A DNA stretch of 64,000 nucleotides from contig JBBDNT010000227.1 in NCBI GenBank assembly GCA_040877445.1, positions 1 to 64,000 of the forward strand. The letters run 5' to 3'. Below are positions 1 through 8,516 of the stretch, one piece after another; the first letter of the stretch is position 1, and every line of letters begins with the position of its first letter. The notes under the pieces were generated by a model, which was given only the letters and a program-made list of their open reading frames with translations, ran no database searches and was not told where the DNA came from. The translations under genes and the position numbers were made by a program. The DNA is from JBBDNT01 sp040877445. GTDB taxonomy: Bacteria > Planctomycetota > Planctomycetia > Planctomycetales > Planctomycetaceae.

Positions 1-498
1 AAAAATGTGGGTAATGACAAGCGCTTCGACCCCAGCCACCCCTCGACGATTCGCACCACGGTCGTTCGGATTCCCGCCGTTGCCTCGTCGGAATCGAGTT
101 CGACGCGGCGGGCTTCGTAGGGCGAACTTCGGTTCGCCGTGCGACGCCTGCGCCGGGAGCCGCACTGGTTCTCTCTGATCGTCCCCGAAGATGTTTTCGA
201 CATCGGGGCTGTTCCCCTCGATCGGGGCGGGCACGACCAACGGAAGTTCGTCGTACCCGCCCCGATCATCGACCCACAAGTTCGAACTTGACGAAGTAGC
301 CCGTAGCACGACGGCAATCCGACGGTGAGGCCTCGAACTTCGTCGGAGGAGTCTCGCGGCACCCGGTCGCGGGCGGGTGGCGTGCGTTGCCGCAAGGCGT
401 CCGCTAACATGGCGGGAGCATCGGCGAAGTCGCGTCGCGCGCGGCGGGACGTGGTCGATTCGCCGTCACCATCGAGACCGTCGATTCGAGGCAGATTC
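1..498. other. Non-coding stretch with hairpins at the window edge
   Basis: I see no credible gene here. Bases 24-47 match the right arm of the inverted repeat at 13204-13346, so a copy of that repeat is cut by the window edge. Bases 121-138 form a six-pair stem closing a C(TTCG)G loop, a very stable hairpin. Bases 183-208 form another hairpin. Bases 220-267 are an 18-base inverted repeat of the type GATCGGGGCGGGCACGAC with a 12-base loop. None is followed by a T tract, so calling them terminators would be inference. An upstream extension of the first gene runs open through 325-498 but has no membrane-protein character and is excluded. Confidence 0.6.
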
Positions 499-1083
499 AT
501 GAAGGCGCCGCTGTTGATCCCGGTTCTGTTCGCCGTCGCCACCGCGGTCTGCTGGGGGCTGTATGGGCCGGTGCTGAGCGCCGCCCGCGACGCCGACCCG
601 GTGGTCGGGTCGGTGAAGAGCGTGTTCAAGCCGTTCGTGGCGATCGGCATCGCGTACCTCGTGCTCGCGGTCGGCGGGGGGCTGATCGGAATCGTCTATC
701 GCGGGGAGAACTTTCAATTCTTCCACCCCACGACATCGACCGCGACGATGCTCGCGTTCGCCGCCGGTCTCGTCGGCGCGCTCGGGGCGCTCACGCTCAC
801 GACGGCGATGGCCAGCGGCGGCAAGCCGCACACCGTGATGCCGATCGTCTTCGGCGGCGCCGTCACGGTTTCGGCCCTCGTCTCGCTGGTGCGCTCGGGA
901 ATCGACTTCCGGTCGTACCCGTGGCTGTGGGTGGGGATCGTGATGATGATCGTCAGCGCCGTCGTCATCACCGGCAACACGCCGCACGGCCCCGCGGCCC
1001 ACGCCGCCCGCAAACCGGCCGCGCAACCCGATTCCGGATCGCCGCCTCCGCCGGCGGCGGACGCGGCGAACTCCGCGAGTTGA
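499..1083 (+). CDS. Five-helix membrane protein, EamA/DMT-like half transporter
   Basis: A protein of 194 residues with five predicted membrane segments, at about residues 4-25, 48-68, 82-105, 113-130 and 140-157, then a disordered Pro/Ala/Ser tail. The first helix carries a CWGLYGP pattern like the helices of the drug/metabolite transporter (EamA) fold, and five helices correspond to one half of that fold, which would work as a dimer. That assignment is family-level inference; no substrate can be read. The ATG at 499 is chosen because GAGG lies seven bases upstream and the first helix begins immediately; the frame is open back to 325 but that extension is arginine-rich and unlike protein. 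It stands alone, between two repeat-rich gaps. Confidence 0.75.
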   Translation: MKAPLLIPVLFAVATAVCWGLYGPVLSAARDADPVVGSVKSVFKPFVAIGIAYLVLAVGGGLIGIVYRGENFQFFHPTTSTATMLAFAAGLVGALGALTLTTAMASGGKPHTVMPIVFGGAVTVSALVSLVRSGIDFRSYPWLWVGIVMMIVSAVVITGNTPHGPAAHAARKPAAQPDSGSPPPPAADAANSAS

Positions 1084-2179
1084 CGAATCTCTCATCAAGC
1101 GGTTGAGCCGAGGGGTTCAACCCCGCGGTGGTCTTGCGGCGACCGAATCCAAGAACCTGTCGAAAATCAACTCCGCACTTCAATCGTTCCAATTCCGTTC
1201 GTCGTGCGCGAATTTCGTGCGACCACGGATGTCACGGATGGCGGCCGGCGATTCCGCGATTCTCGTCGAACGCCGTCTCTCTGGTCTTCTCCGCGTCCTC
1301 GGCGCACTCGGCGGTTCGAACTTTCCGCGGCGCGAGGAATCGAACCGCGGAGGACGCCGAGGGCGCGGAGAGTTCGATCGGCGAAGTCCGATCTCGATCG
1401 CGGTCTCGCCGCGCGTAATCAGCGTCGATCAGCGAAGATCAGCGTTCCTCATGTTCGCACGGAATGCTCGTCCGCCGCGTGGATCGCCGAGGGTCGGGAA
1501 CACTAATCTTCGCTGATCTTCACTGATGGTTCTGCCGACGCCTCGTCCTGCGCGGGATCTCTCTTCTTTACGATCCTTGGCGTCTTTGCGTCGAAACGGC
1601 TGTTGGTTGCGGGTTCACCGCGCTGGGGATTCGGGCTGGGGATTCGGGCGATGATCCGATGATCCGGCCTTCCTGAGTTTCGAAGAGGAGGGCATGGCAA
1701 GGATGCCAGGTCACGAGGGTAGGTGTCCGGCGCGTCGGAAGGGGACGCGTTCACCCGGATGTGCGCTCGAATAAGACTGACGGTCACGGCGATTCGATTC
1801 GAGAAGACCTGCGTCTCTTCTCCCCCCGCTGACGCGGGAGGCTCGCTGTCTTCTTTGCGACCTTGGCGTCTTTGCGTCGAAAAGCATTTCGGTTGCTACG
1901 CCTTGGTGAAATCGTCCGGGTTTCCTTGGTCGACGCTTCGAAGGATTGCGGACGCGGTGCGATAGTGGTTGCTTTCCGGATCGTCCGGAGCAATGCTTCG
2001 TAACCGCGACGGAAGCCGAGTGCGGTTCCCTGGTGAGTCGCCGGGGCGGGTCACTACGAACGCCCGGCAAAGACCCGCTGAAGCGGGTCACTACGAACTG
2101 CGGGCGCGTTGCCGTATAATCACGGGCGTTCGAGTCGTGTCATTCCGGTTCGGTTCCCCCTGCGGGAGAGGAGCGAGTC
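1084..2179. repeat. 1.1-kb gene-free stretch built from dispersed repeats
   Basis: No gene is supported. From left to right: a partial copy of the GAGCCG palindrome family at 1103-1150; a block of about 340 bases (1185-1530) homologous to 60155-60405, containing phrases such as CACGGATGTCACGGATGG and ATCAGCGAAGATCAGCG; a TTGGCGTCTTTGCGTCG phrase at 1577-1600; a second copy at 1850-1883 preceded by the hairpin CCCGCTGACGCGGGAGG at 1822-1840; and two direct copies of GCGGGTCACTACGAAC near 2045-2097 that also form small palindromes. Several short frames cross this region but their translations are repeat-derived and arginine-rich. Confidence 0.75.
2115..2120 (+). promoter_or_regulatory. Possible -10 box of the transglutaminase-like gene
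   Basis: An exact TATAAT lies 60 bases upstream of the ATG at 2180. No good -35 hexamer is found at 16-18 bases spacing, so this is a weak promoter call based on the -10 alone. Confidence 0.35.
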
Positions 2180-4168
2180 ATGTTGCGTCGAATCGTGTGC
2201 GGAGCTCTGGTGGCGGCATTGGCGGGGACGGCGTCCGATTTGCACGCGGGGGTCGGCGATCCGACCGTGCGGACCGACCATCCCATCTACGCCGGCGAAG
2301 GGGCCTTCCAGGAAATCGAGGACTGCGTCGAGTTCGCCACGAAGGGCGTCGAAGGCTCGCCGCAGGACAAGGCGATCGCCCTCTATTTGTGGATCCTCAA
2401 TCACCAGTTCCATCTCGCCACGCCGCGGGAGTGGAGCATCCCCGGCGTCGTCCCGGACAATACCAAAGAGGGCGGCCCGGACAATCTCGTCATGGACGCC
2501 AACCGCGCCCGCTTTTCTTACGGCTACGCGCTGTGCGGAACGGTGCATGCCTGGAACGAGCCTTACTGGAACGTTCTGGGAATGAAGGCCCGCCGCCGTT
2601 CGTTCCCCGGTCACACCAACAGCGAAATCGAGTACGACGGCTCGTGGCACGCCTTCGACACCGACATGGCCGGCCTCGTGTTCCGCAAGGACGGCGTCGT
2701 CGCCGGATACGAGGACATCATCAAGGACAAGCTCCTCCCGGAGAACATCAACAACCTTCCCTGTTATCCATTCGCCTGGCCGCAGGATTTCAGGGGGATG
2801 ACCGACGGCTGGAAGCAGGTCTCCAGCGGCGGCAACTGGTACAAGATGTACAACTCGGGCTACGAGGGAATGCCCGGCATCGTCCATCTCCGCTCCGGCG
2901 AAACCTTCACCCGCTACTTCGACCGCGATCATTTCGGCGGACCGTCGAAGCGCCGCTTCTGGCACAGCAAGCCGGGCGGACCGATCCGCGATTGGACCTT
3001 CGTCAACAACGACACTCCCTTCCACGAGGGCAGCAAGCACAACGGCCGCGGCAACGCCAGCTACTGCAACGGCGAGTTCGTCTACCACCCCGACCTGACT
3101 TCGGCCAAGGCGCGCGAGGGAATCGCGGCCGTCACCGGCGAGGTCGGATTCGGCAATGGATCGCCGCGTCTCAAGGCGAACGGCAAGGCCTCGGTGACCT
3201 TCCAGCACTTCTCTCCCTACGTCATCGCCGCCGATCCGGTGGACGACACCAACCCCATGTCGAAGCCGGCGACCGACGGCGTCGTCGTCACCGGGAAAGC
3301 GGTCGGCGAAGTGACGCTCGCCGTCTCGAACGATCAGGGACAGACGTGGCACGAAGTCGGCAAGGTGCAGGGCGACTTCAAGCAGGATCTCACCGAGCAG
3401 ACCAAGGGACGCTACGGCTGGCAGATCCGCTTCGACCTCGCGGCCGGCGCGGGACTCGACGAACTCACCTTCACCACCACCACGCAGGTTTCGCAGGCGA
3501 TCTATCCGCGGCTGAAGCCGGACGGATCGCAAGTGACGTACCGCGCCGCCTCGCGCGGCGTCGTCGCGGTGCAGCCGAACTTCGGCCTGTCCGAGAAGGA
3601 ACTCACGGTGGTCGCGGGGACTTCGGACAACGTGAAGTATCTCGGCCGCAGCGCGAAGTCTCCCCAGGCCTTCCAGACGACGAGCAACAAGCCGGGGCAG
3701 GTGACGTTCCGGGTCGATTCTCCCGCGCCCCTGAAGGAGGTGCGGGCGGCGTTCCGTTACAAGGTCCGCGTGCCTCCGCCGGAGAATTGCGACTTCAGCC
3801 TCGACGTCTCGACCGACGACGGCAAGACCTGGACCAAGTTCGCCGGTTCGGAAACCCCGACCGACAACGAGTACTCGAACGGCTGGGCGCACGGCAAGGT
3901 CGACGTGAGCGCCGCGCAGGCGAAGTCCGCCCTCGTGCGGGCCACGTTCTACCAGGGGGGCCATCAGACCGGCCTGATCGACGCCGAAGTTTACGGCGTG
4001 TACGAGACCCCCGCTCCGCAGGGAGCGAAGCTCACTTATGCGTGGAAGGAAGGGAACCAGGCGAAGACGCACGTCGAGGAACTCCCCGCGGGGGCCGACG
4101 AGAAGACCTTCACCGTCCCGACCGGCGCGAAGATCGTCGACCAGTTCGTGCGGATCGAGGTTCCGTGA
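2180..4168 (+). CDS. Secreted transglutaminase-like protein
   Basis: A protein of 662 residues. Residues 1-23 form a signal peptide ending LHA. A transglutaminase-like catalytic domain is visible at about residues 40-190: Cys119 in the YALCGT context, His145 in GHTNSE and Asp160 in HAFDTD match the Cys-His-Asp triad of the papain-like transglutaminase fold. Residues 340-560 are beta-rich with phrases such as WHEVGK and LDVSTDDGKTW, typical of sialidase-like or Ig-like repeats in secreted planctomycete proteins. The ATG has GAGAGGAG upstream. It is likely exported and may act on cell-wall or extracellular peptides as protease or cross-linker; the substrate is unknown. It is a single-gene unit with repeats on both sides. 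Confidence 0.8.
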   Translation: MLRRIVCGALVAALAGTASDLHAGVGDPTVRTDHPIYAGEGAFQEIEDCVEFATKGVEGSPQDKAIALYLWILNHQFHLATPREWSIPGVVPDNTKEGGPDNLVMDANRARFSYGYALCGTVHAWNEPYWNVLGMKARRRSFPGHTNSEIEYDGSWHAFDTDMAGLVFRKDGVVAGYEDIIKDKLLPENINNLPCYPFAWPQDFRGMTDGWKQVSSGGNWYKMYNSGYEGMPGIVHLRSGETFTRYFDRDHFGGPSKRRFWHSKPGGPIRDWTFVNNDTPFHEGSKHNGRGNASYCNGEFVYHPDLTSAKAREGIAAVTGEVGFGNGSPRLKANGKASVTFQHFSPYVIAADPVDDTNPMSKPATDGVVVTGKAVGEVTLAVSNDQGQTWHEVGKVQGDFKQDLTEQTKGRYGWQIRFDLAAGAGLDELTFTTTTQVSQAIYPRLKPDGSQVTYRAASRGVVAVQPNFGLSEKELTVVAGTSDNVKYLGRSAKSPQAFQTTSNKPGQVTFRVDSPAPLKEVRAAFRYKVRVPPPENCDFSLDVSTDDGKTWTKFAGSETPTDNEYSNGWAHGKVDVSAAQAKSALVRATFYQGGHQTGLIDAEVYGVYETPAPQGAKLTYAWKEGNQAKTHVEELPAGADEKTFTVPTGAKIVDQFVRIEVP

Positions 4169-4197
4169 AACGGGAGGTCGCTTGATCGCCGCAGGGC

Positions 4198-4314
4198 GCA
4201 AAACCGCAAGCGGCGCGCGTCGGGTGGCGAGGGCGCTTCGCGCAGCGAAAGCCCCCGTCGCGCGGCACGGGGGCTTCNNNNNNNNNNCCCCCGCCACCCG
4301 TCGCTTGCGGTTTC
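4198..4314. repeat. Inverted repeat with a hairpin and two AAACCGCAAGCG copies
   Basis: The left arm (4198-4238) contains AAACCGCAAGCG and GTCGGGTGGCGAGGG; the right arm (4288-4314) contains CCCCCGCCACCCGTCGC followed by the inverted 12-mer CGCTTGCGGTTT. Between them 4247-4277 is a hairpin with GAAAGCCCCCGT pairing with ACGGGGGCTTC. It follows the transglutaminase stop codon, so it may terminate that transcript, although no T tract is seen. Confidence 0.7.
4278..4287. other. Assembly gap (10 N)
   Basis: Ten ambiguous bases sit immediately after the hairpin, inside the large inverted repeat. Ten Ns is a conventional placeholder, so the real distance is unknown and extra sequence may be missing. 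Neither flanking gene is interrupted. Confidence 0.95.
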
Positions 4315-4345
4315 GCGCGTGGGGCGCGCCGGAATCTCCCCCCGC

Positions 4346-4373
4346 TTGACGCCGCCCCCTCGTTTCGTATGAT
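4346..4373 (+). promoter_or_regulatory. Sigma70-type promoter of the clpP operon
   Basis: TTGACG (4346-4351) and TATGAT (4368-4373) are separated by 16 bases and lie 22 bases upstream of the first clpP ATG. This is one of the best matches to the housekeeping consensus in the window. Confidence 0.65.
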
Positions 4374-4394
4374 TCCCCGCGAAAGGAACACTCC

Positions 4395-5009
4395 ATGATC
4401 GATCGACTCGACACGCCCGGCGCGTGGGCGAACGCCGCGCGAGACTACACGCGACAGCGGCAGATGGGCATCGGCGACCTGCTGCTCGAGAACCGCATCA
4501 TCTTCCTGGACGGCGTCATCAACGATCCGGTGGCCAACCTGATCGTGATGAAGCTGCTGTATCTCCAGTCGGAGAACCGGCACCAAGACGTTCACATGTA
4601 CATCAACTCGCCGGGCGGCTCCGTCACCGCCACCATGGCGGTCTACGACACCATGCAGTACCTCGAATGCGACATCGCCACGTACTGCGTGGGGCTCGCG
4701 GCGAGCGGCGGGGCGATCGTCCTGGCCGGCGGCACCAAGGGGAAGCGGCACGCGCTCCCCCATTCCAAGATGATGATCCACCAGCCCTACGGGCAGGTCG
4801 GCGGGCAGGTTTCGGACATCGAGATCCAGGCGGAAGACATCATCCGCACCCGGCAACAGCTCAACGAAATCCTCGCCCAGCACACCGGGCAGCCGTTGGA
4901 AGTCATCGCCCGCGACACCGACCGCGACCGTTATCTCACCGCGACCGCCGCCAAGGAATACGGCCTGGTCGACGAGGTGCTCGTGCGGTCCGAAAAGAAG
5001 AAAGACTGA
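4395..5009 (+). CDS. clpP: ATP-dependent Clp protease proteolytic subunit, first paralogue
   Basis: A ClpP of 204 residues, the usual length. The serine-protease triad is present: Ser104 (AASGGA), His129 (MIHQP) and Asp178 (DTDRDRY), each shifted by seven from the E. coli mature positions. The active-site segment reads LAASGGA rather than the ASSMGA seen in its neighbour, so the two subunits differ near the nucleophile. ClpP forms a two-ring barrel that degrades proteins fed by Clp ATPases in the cytoplasm. It is the first gene of a pair with only five bases to the next start codon. No clpX or tig gene is next to it, unlike in many bacteria. Confidence 0.96.
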   Translation: MIDRLDTPGAWANAARDYTRQRQMGIGDLLLENRIIFLDGVINDPVANLIVMKLLYLQSENRHQDVHMYINSPGGSVTATMAVYDTMQYLECDIATYCVGLAASGGAIVLAGGTKGKRHALPHSKMMIHQPYGQVGGQVSDIEIQAEDIIRTRQQLNEILAQHTGQPLEVIARDTDRDRYLTATAAKEYGLVDEVLVRSEKKKD

Positions 5010-5014
5010 CGCTC

Positions 5015-5614
5015 ATGACCGTTCTGGTCCCTTATGTCATCGAGAAGAGCGGCCGCGAAGAGCGGGCGATGGACATCTACAGCCGCCTCCTCAAGGACCG
5101 CATCGTCCTGATGGGCAGCCAGGTGAACGACGACGTGGCCAACAGCATCGTCGCCCAGTTGCTGTTCCTCCAATTCGAGGATCCCAAGGCCGACATCCAC
5201 CTCTACATCAACTCGCCCGGCGGCTCCATCACCGCCGGCATGGCCATCTACGACACCATGCAGTACATCGCCTGCGACGTGGCGACCTACTGCATCGGCC
5301 AGGCCTCGAGCATGGGGGCGCTGCTGCTCACCGCGGGCGCCGCCGGCAAGCGGAACGCCCTTCCCAACAGCCGCATCATGATCCACCAGCCGCTCGCCGG
5401 CATGGAGGGGACCGCCACCGACCTCGACATCCACGCCAAGGAAGTGATCCGCATCAAGAAGAAAATGAACGACATCCTCTTGAAGCACACCGGCCAGACG
5501 CTGGAACGGATCGAGGCCGACACCGACCGCGACAAGTTCATGTCGGCCGAGGAAGCCCGCGAGTACGGGCTGATCGACCAGGTACTGGAACGGCTGCCGA
5601 TGGCGGCGGGGTGA
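5015..5614 (+). CDS. clpP: ATP-dependent Clp protease proteolytic subunit, second paralogue
   Basis: A second ClpP, 199 residues, with triad Ser99 (QASSMGA), His124 (MIHQP) and Asp173 (DTDRDKF). This copy has the canonical nucleophile motif. The ATG at 5015 is chosen because it follows the first clpP stop by five bases and the residues upstream in the open frame belong to another frame of that gene. Two adjacent active ClpPs suggest a hetero-oligomeric barrel, as known for actinobacterial ClpP1P2, although two separate homo-oligomers are also possible. Confidence 0.96.
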   Translation: MTVLVPYVIEKSGREERAMDIYSRLLKDRIVLMGSQVNDDVANSIVAQLLFLQFEDPKADIHLYINSPGGSITAGMAIYDTMQYIACDVATYCIGQASSMGALLLTAGAAGKRNALPNSRIMIHQPLAGMEGTATDLDIHAKEVIRIKKKMNDILLKHTGQTLERIEADTDRDKFMSAEEAREYGLIDQVLERLPMAAG

Positions 5615-5913
5615 ACGCCATGGAGCATTGGCAGAGCCACGTCCTCGCGATCGCTCTGCCGCTCGGACCAGCGGCTGTCTTCGCCTACATGCTGAGCAGC
5701 CGCGCACTGTTCTTTGGAGCGTTCGCCGGAGCGCTGCTGGCTCAAACGCTCTTCTCACCATTCGTGGTGGCGCAATTCGACGGGGACGCGACCCTCCGCG
5801 ACCGAATCATCTCGCAAACGGCGATCGATCTTCCTTACACGATCGTAGGCGCGGGGGTCGTGGGATTCGCGGCTTACGTGATCACGCGATACGAAGCCGG
5901 GCGGCATAGATGA
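5611..5913 (+). CDS. Small three-helix membrane protein coupled to clpP
   Basis: A protein of up to 100 residues with three hydrophobic segments, at about 11-28, 32-52 and 74-93. The GTG at 5611 overlaps the clpP stop (GTGA), which suggests translational coupling; an ATG at 5620 would give 97 residues. I do not recognise the family. Its place as third gene of the clpP unit does not by itself assign it to proteolysis. Confidence 0.6.
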   Translation: MNAMEHWQSHVLAIALPLGPAAVFAYMLSSRALFFGAFAGALLAQTLFSPFVVAQFDGDATLRDRIISQTAIDLPYTIVGAGVVGFAAYVITRYEAGRHR

Positions 5914-5919
5914 TGCTCC

Positions 5920-6258
5920 ATGCCCTACGATGAAACCACAGCGGCGCGGATCCGCCGTTTGCTCGCGCGCCGCAAAGGCTTCGCCGAAAAGAAAATGTTC
6001 GGCGGCGTCGGATTTCTGCTGCGGGGCAACATGGGCGTCGGCGTGTGGAAGGAGTATCTGATCCTCCGCGTCGGCGAGGCGGCCTATGTAGACGCGCTCC
6101 GCGAGCCGTGCGTGAAGGAGTTCGACATCACCGGCCGCGCGATGACCGGCTGGATCATGGTCGAGCCGGCGGGCTTCGCCGACGACGCCGACCTCGCCGA
6201 CTGGATCCGCCGCGCCGTCGCCTTCGTGAAGACTCTGCCGGCCAAGCCGGGCGCATAA
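5920..6258 (+). CDS. TfoX N-terminal-domain protein
   Basis: A protein of 112 residues matching the TfoX/Sxy N-terminal domain: the KKMFGGVGFLLRGNM core at residues 24-38, followed by the ILRVG strand and GRAMTGWIMV. It lacks the C-terminal TfoX domain, so it is the short stand-alone version. TfoX/Sxy of gamma-proteobacteria activates competence genes with CRP; stand-alone N-terminal versions are widespread and mostly uncharacterised, so a competence role here is conjecture. It starts six bases after the previous stop and may be co-transcribed with the clpP unit. Confidence 0.85.
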   Translation: MPYDETTAARIRRLLARRKGFAEKKMFGGVGFLLRGNMGVGVWKEYLILRVGEAAYVDALREPCVKEFDITGRAMTGWIMVEPAGFADDADLADWIRRAVAFVKTLPAKPGA

Positions 6259-6345
6259 CGCCGACGCATGTGGCGGCATTTGGCGATGGGTTGCCGGGTC
6301 GCTTGCGGTTTCGCCGCATTCCACTACGATCGGCCGCAGGGAGTC

Positions 6346-6782
6346 GGCGTGCGCCGTCGGCTCGGATCGACCACGCCGACGCATCGCCGCAAGGAACATC
6401 GCATGGCCGCCAACCTCCGCCAGCAAGTCGACGCCGCCCTCGAAGACGTCGATTTCGCGAAGAACGATTACCAGGTCGAACTCGACACGACCAAAGGCAA
6501 GATCACCCTCGACCTGTTCCCCGACGTCGCCCCCGGCCACGTGAGGAACATCATCGGTCTCACGAAGATCGGCTACTACGACGGCGTCCTTTTCCACCGC
6601 GTCATCAAGGGGTTCATGATCCAGGGCGGCTGCCCGCAAGGGACCGGCACCGGCGGGCCGGGCTACACCATCCCCGCCGAGTTCAACGACCGCCCGCACG
6701 AGGTCGGCACGCTCTCGATGGCCCGCACGAACGACCCGAACTCCGCGGGCAGCCAGTTCTTCATCTGCGTCGCCCGCGTCGC
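6346..6782 (+). repeat. Direct repeat, left copy (cyclophilin 5' part)
   Basis: The left copy of a 437-base direct repeat whose right copy is 8460-8896. The last 380 bases are identical; the first 57 are only similar. The two copies bracket the SGNH hydrolase gene. Confidence 0.9.
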
Positions 6783-6939
6783 CCAACTCGATCGCCAATA
6801 CACCGTCTTCGGCCAGACCGCCGACGACGCCAGCAAGCGGGTGGCGCTCGCGATCGGCGAAGCGCCGACCAACGCCAGCGACCGGCCCCGCGAAGACGTG
6901 AAGATCAATCATGCTCGCGTCGTAGAGAAATCGACTTGA
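6403..6939 (+). CDS. Cyclophilin-type peptidyl-prolyl isomerase
   Basis: A protein of 178 residues with no signal peptide, so probably cytoplasmic. It carries the cyclophilin signatures FHRVIKGFMIQGG, MARTNDPNSAGSQFFI and the VFGQ segment, and catalyses cis-trans isomerisation of proline peptide bonds. The ATG follows AAGGAAC. The first 380 bases of the gene (6403-6782) are identical to 8517-8896. About 57 bases upstream are also shared but diverged, pointing to duplication with recent homogenisation of the coding part. Upstream lies an inverted AAACCGCAAGCG copy at 6300-6311. Confidence 0.95.
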   Translation: MAANLRQQVDAALEDVDFAKNDYQVELDTTKGKITLDLFPDVAPGHVRNIIGLTKIGYYDGVLFHRVIKGFMIQGGCPQGTGTGGPGYTIPAEFNDRPHEVGTLSMARTNDPNSAGSQFFICVARVAQLDRQYTVFGQTADDASKRVALAIGEAPTNASDRPREDVKINHARVVEKST

Positions 6940-7056
6940 CTCGCATGGAGACGCTTTCGCCCACCGACTTTTCCGTCGCGGTCGTACCGCGTGGTCGACG
7001 CGATGTCGCGGGCCGAAAACGCCGACGGCTCGGTCCGCGGGCCGTTGGCCGGCCGA

Positions 7057-7085
7057 TTGAACGCCGCCTCGCGCGGGGATAGAAT
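7057..7085 (+). promoter_or_regulatory. Sigma70-type promoter upstream of the SGNH hydrolase
   Basis: TTGAAC (7057-7062) and TAGAAT (7080-7085) with a 17-base spacer, 56 bases before the ATG at 7142. Confidence 0.55.
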
Positions 7086-7141
7086 CGGTTCGACGGCCGC
7101 CCCGTTGCGGACTCTGCGCGGCCGATCCTGGAGACTTCAGG

Positions 7142-8458
7142 ATGTCGCGGCGACGCGTCGAGCCAGCGGTGTGCGCGGCCTTGCTGTTTCTTCCAGGCCT
7201 GACGCACGTGGCGCTGACGGGCGGCGTCAGCCAGTGGCGCGCCTCTTCCGAGTTGGGCCTGCTCGATGTGGCGATCAGCGGCGTGTTGGTGACGCATTTC
7301 GCGGCGTCGGCGTGGGTGCTGCGGCGGGGCAAATATGCGGGCCGATTGGCGTTGGCCACCTGGTCGGTGCTGCTGACGCTCGCCGGGACCGAACTGTATC
7401 TCCGCTTCGCGCGACCGACCGAAGCCGCGGTCGCCATCGCCCCGTTGCCTCCGGGGACGCGGATCTGCACGGCCGCGGACACGATGCCTGGCATCAGCGG
7501 CGAGATCCGCCTATCGGTGAACCGTTTGGGTCTCCGCGGCCCGGACATCGGGCCTCGGGATCTCCCGCGCTTCGACGTCAAGATCCTGTGCGTGGGCGGC
7601 AGCACCACCATGTGCCAATACAACACCGACGAGCGGAGTTGGCCCTGGCGGCTTCAGGATGAACTCGCGGAGCGGCTCGGCCAGCGGGTTTTCGTGGGGA
7701 ACAGCGGGCGCTCCGGGTTGATCGCCCGCAATCACGGAGACCTGATCGCGCGCTACGACCTGACGCACGAGTTCGACTGGGTGATCGTGATGTGCGGACT
7801 CAACGATTGGGGGATGTTCCTGCAAGGGGAGTACGACGCGAGCCGCGAGAGATCGCTCGAGGCGCTCGACGGGCGGTCGAAATTCTCGCGGGACGCTCCC
7901 TACTACCATCGCCGGCTGCGCTTGGTGCAATGGATCGACGCGGCGACGACGCCCACCGGCCGCAAGCTCCCGTTCGGCAACGTCGTCGTCACCGACGATG
8001 ACGGAACCTGGTTCGCCGACTGGAGGCAAGAGCGGAAAAAGCTGCTCGCACGCCGCACGTTCGACGAGTTGCCGCCGCGGTTCGAAGAGTTCGAAGCCAA
8101 GTATCGCGAAGATCTGCTCGGGGTGATCGCCGCGGCCCGATCGAAAGGCGTGCGGTTGTTGATGGTGTCGCAACCGACGATCTACCGGGCGGACCTGCCG
8201 GAGGCGATGGCGGACTTGCTCATCAGCACTTCTCCCCCGCATGGCGCGTATTCCCATGCCGCGCTCGAACAAGTGAGCCGCCGCGCCAATGAAGTGATGC
8301 TCGACGTTTGCCGTCGAGAAGGCGTCGACCACATCGATCTCGATCGCATATTGCCGAAGGACACCAGCGTGTACTTCGACGACTGCCACTTCAACGACGC
8401 CGGCTGCGAACGGATCGGCGTGGTTCTGGCGAACTTCTTCGAACCGCGGCTGCGGTGA
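7142..8458 (+). CDS. Membrane-anchored SGNH/GDSL hydrolase
   Basis: A protein of 438 residues. The N-terminus has three hydrophobic segments (about 10-28, 38-58 and 66-86), then a catalytic SGNH domain: block I CVGGSTT with the serine nucleophile, block II GNSGRSG, block III CGLNDWG, and block V DDCHFND with the Asp-x-x-His pair. These enzymes are esterases or O-acyl (often O-acetyl) hydrolases or transferases acting on carbohydrates or lipids. The membrane anchor suggests action at the cell envelope. The gene lies between two direct repeats derived from the cyclophilin gene and has its own promoter, so it forms an isolated cassette. Substrate unknown. Confidence 0.85.
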   Translation: MSRRRVEPAVCAALLFLPGLTHVALTGGVSQWRASSELGLLDVAISGVLVTHFAASAWVLRRGKYAGRLALATWSVLLTLAGTELYLRFARPTEAAVAIAPLPPGTRICTAADTMPGISGEIRLSVNRLGLRGPDIGPRDLPRFDVKILCVGGSTTMCQYNTDERSWPWRLQDELAERLGQRVFVGNSGRSGLIARNHGDLIARYDLTHEFDWVIVMCGLNDWGMFLQGEYDASRERSLEALDGRSKFSRDAPYYHRRLRLVQWIDAATTPTGRKLPFGNVVVTDDDGTWFADWRQERKKLLARRTFDELPPRFEEFEAKYREDLLGVIAAARSKGVRLLMVSQPTIYRADLPEAMADLLISTSPPHGAYSHAALEQVSRRANEVMLDVCRREGVDHIDLDRILPKDTSVYFDDCHFNDAGCERIGVVLANFFEPRLR

Positions 8459-8516
8459 CGGCATGCGCCGTCGGCTCGCACCACCCACGCCGCCGCACCC
8501 CTCGAAGGAGCCGCGC

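Noticed and set aside
325..498. N-terminal extension of the first membrane protein
   Set aside because: Arg/Ser-rich with no similarity to a signal or domain; a ribosome binding site favours the ATG at 499.
2120..4414. A 764-codon antisense frame over the transglutaminase-like gene, and a 738-codon frame in a second plus-strand frame
   Set aside because: The accepted frame has a signal peptide, ribosome binding site and catalytic triad; the antisense one also runs through the N gap.
5920..6258. Calling the TfoX-like protein a proven competence regulator
   Set aside because: Only the N-terminal domain is present, no pil or com genes are in the window, and stand-alone TfoX_N proteins have no shown competence role in this phylum.
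5755..7626. A long minus-strand frame across the TfoX-like and cyclophilin genes
   Set aside because: It is antisense to three recognised proteins and shows no motif.
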